From positions 1,365,889 to 1,429,888 of the forward strand of contig CM059194.1 of NCBI GenBank assembly GCA_030323885.1: a stretch of 64,000 nt of DNA, written 5' to 3'. Source of the stretch: Branchipolynoe longqiensis (Eukaryota; Annelida; Polychaeta; Phyllodocida; Polynoidae). The notes below the pieces were generated by a model. That model was not told where the DNA came from and did not search any database. It saw nothing but the letters and a program-made list of their open reading frames with translations. Below, piece after piece: positions 22,601 through 34,600 of this stretch (position 1 is its first letter; each line of letters opens with the position of its first letter). The position numbers and the translations under genes were made by a program.

Positions 22601-25600
22601 CTGCCTGGTAACTCTGGTAGTATGGTCTATGTAGTTTTCATCCTTGGCTCTGATAAACATCAGAGATAGCAGATGTGCATCTCTCCTTTGGCTCAGGTAT
22701 GTGATATTAGATCTAGTGTGCATCTCATTCACTGAGAGAACTTTGCCCCTATATACTGTTCTAAGAGCTCGGTTTTGAGTTCTCGGTAATTTATTTTCTT
22801 GTTGTTTTGTTAAAAGGCCATAGATTAGATCATTATAATCTATTATTGGCAGTATAGTTGCCTTATACAGTTTGAGCGCTGTGTTCTCACTCATGTAGCA
22901 TCTTATTTTTCTAAAGGTTGTCATTCTCATACCTAGAATTTGGTTCAGCCTCGATAGTTGCTGGTTCGCATTCAGTGTAGAGTCAAGTGTGGTTCCTAAA
23001 TATTTGTACGAGTTCACTTCTCTTAGCACTGCATTGCCTATACATAGCTCTATATTTTGTGCATGCGATTTTCTAGATTTTGTTCCAAATATCACATATT
23101 CTGATTTTTGTGTGTTTAAGGTAAGTCTGTTATCAGCACACCAAATATTGACCTTTTTTAACACCTTGTTTACCATAGTAGCTGCCAGAATAATGTTTTT
23201 ATTGTGCACTGTGAGGACAGCATCATCCGCAAAAAGTGTGAAATTAGCACTGGTAGACAGCAATAGTAGGTCATTAATAAATATCAGAAAGAGGAGTGGT
23301 CCCAAAGTGGAACCTTGGGGCACTCCTGTTCTGACAGTTCTAGTGGAGGATTCTGTATTATTAATTCTTGTGACTTGTTGTCTGTTGTTTAAGTAGTTGG
23401 ATATGAACCTACATGATCTTTTTCCCAGTCCAGCTCTTTTGATCTTACATAGCAGGATTTTGTGGTCAATTGTATCAAAAGTTTTCTTGAAATCAAGAAA
23501 AACAGCTATTGTAAGCTCACCTCTATCTGTGCTAATCAACAATTCATCCATGAATGAGGCAAGTGCCTTAGTCGTTGACCTTTCTTTTCTGAAGCCAAAT
23601 CAATGTGCTCTAGAGGCGACGTTAAATAAAACAAACTTTTCTTTACTTTACTCCCTCAGGTCTCGGCATTAGCAGCATTCTGGCAGGAGCGGTGATCGCT
23701 GCGCTGTGGAAGGCAAGCGGCCGCAAGTTCACAATAGACGCCCTCAACCACGCTGTAAGACTCTAACAATGCGTGTTGTCACGTGACCCTCTTCACTGAA
23801 ACCAGCACAAAACAACATCAAGATAACAGATTAGAAATAACAGCTATGAGAACACAAATCAGATCAAATCAGCATGAACATTTAGTTTACCTTCTCCCCC
23901 CCCCCCCTCCTGATATGACCTTAGATGTTGCCAGGACTTAAAACTCCAACAATCAACCACGTTTACCTTCTATATTGGCCCGTTCCATGAAGGTGTTCCA
24001 TACTGTTAGCTTAATAAATCATAACTTTGCATCAAGCCTCGGTTTCTCCCCCCCCCCCCCCCCCCCCCCCCCCCCACCCCCCAGCCCCCACTTTTTTAAT
24101 TTGCTGCTGTTCCTCTGTTATCTCCAGTCAACCATATACGATGACAGAGACAGTCCAGGTAAAAATGTAAAATTTAAGACCTAAATGCACTGGGATTGGT
24201 CCCACTGCTTCACTGGTCACAGATGGTCCAGTGTATTATTAACAACCCCACCCCAACAACATAATTCATAAACTCACATAACTAGCTACATTAGAGTTAC
24301 ACTAGAATTTTCCTAACAAACCAACATTTATATACCGCTTGCCTAACTGCAACTGAACATTAAAACTTACTACAAGTTTACCAACTGAATACAGAAGATA
24401 ACTTCTGCTTACATTCTAAATACTATGTAAATACTCACATTGATCTGACTAATATTGATCTGGTTATATGACACTACTGTACCATATTGTTATGGAACTT
24501 TTGGGTTTCAGAATTTCATTGTGTTACATGGTGCAAATTGTCTATTCAACAGGTATTGTACACCTTATTCTATATACCTTTTGTGTAAATAACCCTGAAT
24601 TGAAAAATGGCTGGAAGACCAGTGCTTCGGCACTGACAAAAGACTTATTCAGCAGAATAAACATATTTACAAAAAAAAATACAAAAAAATCTCTGTCAAC
24701 ACATTTGACATCTTCTGCATTTGGATCTGCAAAGGTCCCTCGGACCAGTTCAAAGCAATGACGTATCAAATTAATACTTGTCGATTCCTAGCCTGCCACT
24801 CGGCATTAATAGGATAGGGCAATGAGTGGTTAGCTGAGTGTCAGGATAATGTGACTGAGTGGAATATCAGATGATGGTGTTGGTGGTCTGGTCTCCCAGT
24901 AGGGTGGCACTATAATATAAAGTTGCCATAAGTGGCGCACTCTCACAAGTTGGCACCCCCATCCTCATATGTCCTGAGATGTTGCTAGGACCCCAACAAA
25001 GAATGAAATCACATCAGCATGAAAGTTCAGTTTACCTTCTGAATTATCCAGGGTGTTGCCAGGATATAAAACCCCAGCAACCAAGCACGGTGTTGCAGTT
25101 TCCAAGGGACATCAGTTTGCCAGGGACACATCGCTTCTGCACATGCGTCAAAATCGAACAGCATCGTCACTAACCTTATAAATTTAATATAATGTTTTTG
25201 GTAAAGATGTTTTCTATATGTGTACCAAACAATTTGTTTCTAGGTGGTGTGGTTTTAGAGATATTTCACTTTTTCTGTATTTTCTGTATGAACATTGCTC
25301 ACGACCATTGACAATGCCTTGAGTTTGATGGTACGCACAGTGCAAAATGTTAGTTTTATTCAAAATTAATAGAAATCCAGAACCCTAACCTTATAAATTT
25401 AATATAATCTTTATGGTACAGATGTTTTCTATATGTGTACCACGCGATTTGTTTCTAGATGGTGTAATTTGAGAGATATTTGACTTCTTCTGTATGAAGA
25501 TTTGCTCACGGCCGTTAACAATGCATTTGAATGGATGTGCACCTGGCAAACTGGTGTGCCTAGGAAACCGCAACACCGGCACTATAATATATAGTCACCT

Positions 25601-28600
25601 TGAGTGGACACTGTCACAAGTCGGCACCTCCCCCCCCCCCCACCTCCCCATCCTGATGTGACTTTGCTGTTGTTGGGAGGTAAAACCTCAACAAACACAC
25701 AAACTTACCTCTCCTCCTCCCTCCTACCCCCCCCCCCCCCACCCACCACCTTCCCATCCTGATGTGACTTTGGTGTTGTTGGGATGTAAAACCTCAACAA
25801 ACAAACAAACTTACATCTCCTCCCTCCTAACCCCCGCCCCCATCCCGCCTGCGGTGGCGCCACCTATACAGGATTGCCAACCCTTACAATATTTCACGTC
25901 CCCATCATCACCTTACGTCCATCTTCCAGTTTTTCATTTTCCAATGCAATTCTATCAATATAGTAATATTATATCAATCTTACGGATTATTGTGTCCAAA
26001 ATGCACCACAGAGCATCTAAGATTTTATATATTTGTCTGGACGGTTACCCCTAGACGCCCCAATATATAACATCCCTTAAAGGGGCCAGTTATAGGTCGC
26101 TGAGACACCACCCATACTCTGACAAATGTTCTCCAAGCATACATTTGCTGGTTTTCAGTTTATGCACCTACATATGTGGGGGGAGAGTGCTGACATTGGT
26201 TGCTTCTGTTGTGTTTTATTTAGTCCAACAGCACTGACACTTTTAGACAACCATATAGAGAAAGAAATGCTAGAAATTGCAATCTAAAATGATAAATATA
26301 AAGTTCAAATGTTTATTTATCATAACCAGCTACTTTTTGTGAAATAATTGACTAAATCATGTAGATTAATAGACTTTAAAAGTTGAATTGAGAGTGGTTG
26401 CCATGACTTCCCCTGTGTGTGGGGAACCCCTCAGGTCATGTGATGAGGGCATCCCACCTGTGATGTCATTCATACATCACACACCTCAACTCTCCTCCCA
26501 CATGTTCAATGGCATGAACTGAACAAACTAAGCAAAGCTATATTTGGAGAGCTTTTGATGCTGGATTCGTTTGTATCTGGGTGAGGTATATCCGTCGACT
26601 TCAAGATGTCGCTGTTTTTTATTTTCAATGTTGGCGATGCCGCCTGTAGGTGCTGTACCTGGAGCAGCTGCTGACGACTGGCGGCGGCTGGCAGGACCAG
26701 GTGGGCGGGCTGATCGGCGGGGTCAAGGTCGGCTATTCGGAAGCGAGGCTTCCGCTGCACATCAAAGCGAAGCAGCTGGAGGTGAGCCCGCAGGCAATGC
26801 GCGCCCTGGAGGAGCGCCTCGTTCTGGTCTACACTGGCACCACCCGCCTGGCACGCAACCTGCTGCAGAACGTGATCCGCACGTGGTACGCACGTGACCC
26901 CGAGATCTGGAAGATCGAAGACGCGCTTGTGCAGGGCGCGTGGGACATGGCTGATGCCATAAAGAAAGGTCAGTGTGTGTGGGGGGTGGTGGTGGGTGGG
27001 GTGGGGGGGGGGTCAGGCAAGTTTATCTGGAAGATCGAAGACGCGCTGGTGGAGGGCGCGTGGGACATGGCTGATGCCATAAAGAAAGGTCAGTGTGGGG
27101 GGTGGTGGTGGTGATGGTGGTGGGGGGGGGTCAGGCAAGTTTATCTGAAAGATCGAAGACGCGCTGGTGCAGGGCGCGTGGGACATGGCTGATGCCATAA
27201 AGAAAGGTCAGTGTGGGGGTGGGTGGGGGGGGGGCTGGCAAGTTCATTCAATGCGGGTCATTGGTTTTATAATACAGGGATGATGACAGATCTACGTGAT
27301 TTCGCAGACTTCCGCCATTTTTTGTATTTACCGATTAATGTTAAGCAACATTTTCAGGGAATCGAATGTACATGACAACAATTGCTTTGTTTGAATACCG
27401 TTCTTATATGACCTTTAGATGTTGCGAGAATATAAAATCCAAACCAGAAAGTATTAGGTATGGACGATAATACAGTCACAACAAGGACAGTTGAAACTTG
27501 ATTTCGGTAATTTTCCCCGCGATTCCCTGACAATGCGTCTTATTACTACATTAGACAACCATAGTCAGACATTTCTACTGTTTTCCAATAAAAAATATGC
27601 CCCAGAATTGGTCATATTTGTCAGTGTAAAAACGTCATGACTTTCTTAATATTGATCACACAATGATGAATTTAGTACCATATTAATATTCATTTTAAGA
27701 CCGTTTCATTGATGTCAACGAAACTGGAGTTCCTTAACCTAAACTTTTTTTCGGGTACATTAATTTAATTATTTAATGTACCCATTAATTTAATGTACCC
27801 CTCCAAAAAAACAACAAGATGGGAGTTGGTTCTTTGGTCTCTTGTTGGTCCCTTTCAATGTTTACAAACATTGTGTATGTGCGCGCACCTTGGCTGCAAA
27901 ACAAATGAGCACGATACGCGCAGTGCAAAACTTCAATTTTATTAAAGGTTTATAGAAATACAGAACAATGAACATAAATTTAATATAATCTGTTCGTTAA
28001 ACATGTTATCTATTTTTGTGGCAAGCGGTTTGTTTCTAGGTGGTGTGGTTATAGAGTGTATTTAAGTCATCTATCCATAAGGCAACTATTTAAAAAAACT
28101 AGCAGCTTTCATAGCTGCACTCGGTCAAAGACCCTATAATACTAAGACGGCACACTCAGCCTGTATTGTGTAATCAAAATGATCAAACCCACCACTTGGC
28201 TGGCTGTTCTCTTGGTTAAACAGGTGCTATATTATATGTATAAATGTATATATGAATGTGAAAGATGTGTGATGATGGCGATGCTGATGCTGATGCTGAT
28301 GATGATGTGTATTTGTTCATAGCAGTTTCATATTGATGTGTATTCATACTTACCTATCTCATGTATAATATAATTGTATGTGTTTACATGTGAAACACCA
28401 ACCATCATGGGCTGATCAAACCCACCACAAGGTGGCACTGCGAAATTTACATTACCATGGGAGAGATAGGGAGTGAGCCGTCTTAGTATTATAGGGTCTT
28501 TGACTCGGTGCAACCAGGTGTTGTTTTGCAACCAAGTTGTGCCTGCACATAACTAATTATCTAAGCTGACGTCACGGGAAATACGTCTATACTTAGTACT

Positions 28601-31600
28601 TTTATACTCTCTCCCACACCCACACCCCAAAACACCACCCCACACACACACTCACCCATACTCAACCACACACACCCTTACCACACCCACACCCACACCC
28701 ACAGGTGACATGCAGCTGGTGGGCGCGTGTATGAACCGCTACTGGACGCTGAAGAAGAAGATGGCGCCTGGCAGTGAACCTGGTGCCGTGACCAGCATGA
28801 TCGAGGTGCTGCGTCCGTCCGTGTACGGGCTCGCCATGGCCGGGGCCGGGGGAGGCGGCTTCCTCTACGTCCTCACCAAGGAACCCAACAGCATGCACTG
28901 TATCGAGAAGTGTCTGCGCAACCTCAAGGTAGGACAGATTGTTTTATTTAACGACGCCTCTAGAGCACATTTGTTTTTATCATCAGCTATTGGACGTCAA
29001 ACATATGGTCATTTTGACACATTTCTTTGGAGGAAACCCACTGCCGCCGCATAGGCTACTCTTTCTGATAAGCAGCAAGGGGTCTTTTATATGCACTATC
29101 CCACAGATAGGACAGCACCAACCACATCCTTTGATGAACCAGTTGTGGACCACTGGTTAGAACAGAAAATAGCCCAAACTGCAAATGTGTCCACTGAGCA
29201 GGATCGATCAGATGATCCACACCTTCACAGGTGGACACTCTACCACCTGAGCTACGTCCCGCTCCCCTCGAGATAGGAAGGTGTGTTCGGGGGGGGGGGG
29301 GGGGGGGGGGGGAAGGGGGGGCGGGCATCTCACAGACGGTTCTTTTTCTTAATTTCTGATATGACCGTAGATGTTGCCAGGATGTAAAACTCCACCAACC
29401 AACCAACCTTTTTCTTAAAGTTCAGGGTGTGTACGGGACCCGAAAAGTCTTGACAAGTTTTGAACTTCATTTGCCCCATTTCACAGCCTTGAAAAGCCTT
29501 AAATTGAACCTATTTTGGGTAATTAGTCTTGAAAAGCGTTGAATTCCATTAAACTGTCCCGACTGATCTAAATTTGTCCAAAATCGTCATTTACCATTAG
29601 TGTTTTTTCCTGAAATCCAACTGAAAATATTCTTAAATTCCTATCAAAAACATCGTTGAGAGGCTGTGAAATAGCCTTGAATTGCATATCTTCGCGTTTA
29701 CGGAACCTGAAAGTACTATAACAAGATGATGGGGTCGAAACTGGCCCAAAATGTACATGACACGGTTTGTGTGTGGCCACTTTGTTTTCCATCCTGAAAA
29801 AAAGTGAACTTATAAGTACTGATTAGGGATTGTTTGTTTGTTTGTTGTTGATTTACGTCCTAGCAACATCTAAGGTATTAGGGATTGTGTCCACCCATAA
29901 GATTATTAATGGGCAAGCACTCACACGCATACTACTCAAAGCAACTCATGCAAGAGTTACCAGGGAGCCCTAGGTGGTGTAATGGTTAGCACACTGGCCC
30001 GGAATGCAGGCGAGGTGGCTTTGATTCCCACTCTAGGCGCAATATTTCCCATTTTCATCACCGCCATTACAAAATTTTAGGTTACCCCTCCATTACGGTG
30101 CTCACAGTGAGTGGCCATTAGATAATCGAGAAGACTTAGCCTGGTACACTTTGATAGCTTTATTATTCACTTTAGTTAGAAAACTAACTGTCAGTACAAG
30201 TAAGTACCAGACGGGTACAGCGCGGGAGTTCGAATCTCTGCGCAGTCAAACCAATGACTTACAAAGATTGTTACTTGTCCCTACCTAGTCTTGTGCTCGG
30301 CATTACTAGGATAGGGCAAGGCCTCGTGAGCTCAGTATCAGGATATTATGACTGAGTGGGATATTGGGATATGGTGCCAGCGGTATGGTGTTCCACTGTG
30401 GCAGCACTATAATTATGAAAACAAATTTAAAATACAAATCATGTTATTTGGGGGTGGGGGGGGGGGAGGGCAAGGTGCATGAATCCATGCCCCCTGCACC
30501 CCCCCGCCCCCCAGGCGGAGAGGGGAGGAGGAGGACCACTACAGTGCTTTATTACACGTGATAAAGGGTTTATTACTATCCAGATACTATGCTTAGGTAC
30601 TCCAAAGTGGGCGTGTACGGTGTCCGCAGCGTGAAATTTGACATATTTTAACCCTTTTTAAAACACTTCAATCTCCACTAATTCTGCTTCATTTGAAATA
30701 AAGATTATATGAAATTAAAGCCTGTTCTTTTGTCTTTTAGGGGATCTGATTTTTAGTTAGCATTATGAAATAAATTAGAGTCAATGGAAACATGTTTGGG
30801 GGTACCATCGGCAGCTCTGTGCATGCTCGCCGAGTTTGTTTTCATCCAGTCTGAGCTACTCCCTTCCCTAAAATTGATGCCTTGGTGAGCACAGTGCCCT
30901 GAGCTAAAAATAACCATCAACGAAAGACAGAGAAGAAACTAGGCTTCATTAGCATATCAAGTATGGCTGTTTTTAAGTGGGAAATTTGATTGAACTGAAA
31001 GAGTGAAAACATTAAGACATCAATCCTCCTTGAAAATTGATCAGGATTCTGCGGAAAATTATATCATCAGAAAGCTCAAGTCTTCCTCTACCTAACCGTA
31101 ACAAAATTTGGTTGACATTTAGATCATGCTCATCAAGGTTGGTCTGAGAAGTGACTGCTGCAAGAATGTGCCTATTGTCAGCTTGCGATGCCTAAAAGTG
31201 AATTTTGTCTTTCTTTCTCTGATCAGTTAGACAACTATGTCATCATGTAGACCTTTTAATTCTGGTTATTTTGGTATAAAGATTGCAGTGATAGGACAAT
31301 TAGAACGGGAATTATGCTATTTTTCTTAATATGAAATCTCAGAAAGAATACTAACCATGATGGTCTGTAAAAAATTGAGCTTCTTATTTGTACTATAGAG
31401 AATGAGATTCTTTAATATTGGACAGATCATATGCAAAATAGCTTCCAGGTGGGACCCTAAAAACCAAGATTTCGCTAATTTGGAAATGTGCACAAATCGG
31501 GGTAAAGAAATCAGTTGTTAAACACTCATAACTTTGCAGCTATTCAATCGATCTAAATGATTTTTATATCATTGAGATCCAATTTAAAAGATCTGTACAG

Positions 31601-34600
31601 ATATATAACTTGTAATACTGACCTGTTGAAAATAGAAATCACTTTGGACTACCTACTATGCTCCAAGCGATACGAGCGAGTGGAGTGTCACGCCCCACGC
31701 AGGGGGGTGAGCGGTGCATGTCGGACCTCCCCCCCCCCCTCCCGCCCGGGTGGGGGTGGGGGGGCACGCCAGATCTTATTGCACGTGATAACGGTCTTAT
31801 CGCTATCCATATATATCTCATATATATACATCTTATTCTTATATATATCTTATATGTATATGAGACTGTCTCAAAAGGTGCTAAGCAATATGGGACAAAC
31901 CTTTGTCCATAGTAACGATCAACACACTATCTACTTATGCATTTGCTCAGGATAAACTGATTTGTTTTTTACATGGTGTTTATTAATCCCAATATAATAC
32001 ATATTGATTTGAAGCAAATGTCCTTGTGTTTTCAGTGTAACTGTTTCTGTGCTGTTTTGTGTCAATCGTTACTAGGGACAAAAAAAAACGAAGAGCTAGC
32101 ACCTTTTGAGACAGGCTCATATGCTTAGAAAGACTTTTTAAATAGAAATTTTACCTGTGGTTGAAACGCATATACGTGTTTTGTTTTGCACAGGAAGGCA
32201 ACTTGCTGGTAAGATATTAAGTTCCCACCCCGACCGTGTTCAGTAATGCTTCAGCATGTGGATGTCTGTGTCTCCCCTTGGATAATGTGCATTAGTTCTT
32301 GAGATACACCGGCGACTGTAGGCTCGTGGGTTTGAATCCCAAAGTATGAGGTGTATATCCCTACAAACAAGCTTCCAGTTTAAGTCTCCGTTTATCAGAC
32401 CGTTCCTGTTTCTTGGTATTGTTTTCTGAGATGGGTTCAGTAGGCATACATAACATACATACATGTATGCATGTGTAACACAAACAGTATGTGTACATAA
32501 CATACAGAGCAGGCATACATACCATACATACAGGTATGCATGCATAACACCGACAGTATGTGTACATAACATACATAGAAGCCATACGTACCATACATAC
32601 AGGTATGCATGCATAACACCAACAGTATGTGTACATAACATACATAGCAGCCATACATACCATACATACAGGTATGCATGCATAACACCAACAGTATATG
32701 TACATAACATACATAGCAGCCATACGTACCATACATACAGGTATGCATGCATAACACTGACAGTATATGTACCTAACATACATAGCAGCCATACGTACCA
32801 TACATACAGGTATGCATGCATAACACTGACAGTATATGTACATAACATACATAGCAGCCATACGTACCATACATACAGGTATGCATGCATAACACCGACA
32901 GTATATGTACATAACATACATAGCAGCCATATGTACCATACATACAGGTATGCATGCATAACACCAACAGTATATGTACATAACATACATAGCAGCCATA
33001 CGTACCATACATACAGGTATGCATGCATAACACCAACAGTATATGTGCATAACATACATAGCAGCCATACATACCATACATACAGGTATGCATGCATAAC
33101 ACCAACAGTATATGTACATAACATACATAGCAGCCATACACACCATACATACAGGTATGCATGCATAACACCAACAGTATGTGTACATAACATACATAGC
33201 AGCCATACGCACCATACATACAGGTATGCATGCATAACACCAACAGTATGTGTACATAACATACATAGCAGCCATACGTACCATACATACAGGTATGCAT
33301 GAATAACACCAACAGTATGTGTAAATAACATACATAATAGGCATACATAACATACATACAGGTATGCATGCATAACACCAACAGTTTATGTACATAACAT
33401 ACATAGCAGCCATACACACCATACATACAGGTATGCATGCATAACACCAACAGTATGTGTACATAACATACATAGCAGCCATACGCACCATACATACAGG
33501 TATGCATGAATAACACCAACAGTATGTGTACATAACATACATAATAGGCATACATAACATACATACAGGTATGCATGCATAACACCAACAGTATATGTAC
33601 ATAACATACATAGCAGCCATACATACCATACATACAGGTATGCATGCATAACACAAACAGTATATGTACATAACATACATAGCAGCCATACATACCATAC
33701 ATACAGGTATGCATGCATTACACCAGCAGTATGTGTACATAACATACATAATAGGCATACATAACATACATACAGGTATGCATGTGTAACACAAACAGTA
33801 TGTGTACATAACATACATAGCAGCCATACGTACCATACATACAGGTATGCATGAATAACACCAACAGTATATGTACATAACATACATAGCAGGCATAGAT
33901 AACGTGCATATATATTAGTATTATTACATACATACATAGCACCCATAGAATTCATATAGAAAGTACCTAATATACACTTCTGTCAATGAACAAGGTGTGT
34001 GTTTGTTGTTCACATGTAATAATATCAATGAACATAACGTACATACTAAACATGTACGCACATACATGTTTGTGTAGGGCTATTAAATAATGTATGTAAT
34101 TGTAAGGCTATATATATTAGGTATGTGTGTTGGTTATGGTAAGAATGCGCACAGTAGATTATAGCTAGATAGCTCCACAACTGAAAGTTACAAATCAAGG
34201 AGAACCACGAGACTATTACTGTCTAATGGCAAAAACAAGTCATCAGACCGTTATGGGCAACATAAATACATCGTCACAACAAAAATATAGTTCTGGAATA
34301 TGATTGTTTTGAGAACTGTATATGCAGTAATCGTGTGATTTAAATAAGATTAATAAGACTGCTTGGTGTGTGTTTCAGGCCGTGTATCCGTACACTCTTC
34401 CATTGTAGCATGTTCCTTTGTTCTGTGGTTGCTCATGACGTTGTGACGTGCCACACAGACAATGAACATGTTCATTCTCTATGTTCCTGGTCAGTACGTC
34501 ACATGACATTGTGTCATGCGTAAGGCCATACGGTCCCTGGGTCCAAGCTATGGGAACAGGCACTAAGCAAAACACAGGTTCACTGTCTGTGTGGCAGGTC

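Larger units (their letters stand above)
21291..23595 (-). mobile_element. 5'-truncated CR1/L2-like LINE inserted in SINE C
   Basis: On the - strand the element runs from an incomplete reverse transcriptase frame (at 23595) through a ~1.1-kb 3' region to TTGTCAGCGCCGTGGCACTG (reverse of 21337-21356) and a (CAA)n tail at 21292-21311. The 3' region itself contains a MITE (21874-22244). The SINE C halves flank it exactly. Confidence 0.85.

Noticed and set aside
22989..23672. + strand open frames opposite the LINE reverse transcriptase
   Set aside because: Shadows of the - strand RT frame; they have no motif of their own.
27880..28120. Separate new repeat family
   Set aside because: Internal phrases (AAATTTAATATAATCTG, GTTTGTTTCTAGGTGGTGTG) show it is a decayed copy of the 25089/36210 TIR element.
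32240..33955. Open frames of 189-511 codons across the 69-bp array
   Set aside because: Same artefact: 69 is divisible by three, and overlapping frames on both strands are all open.
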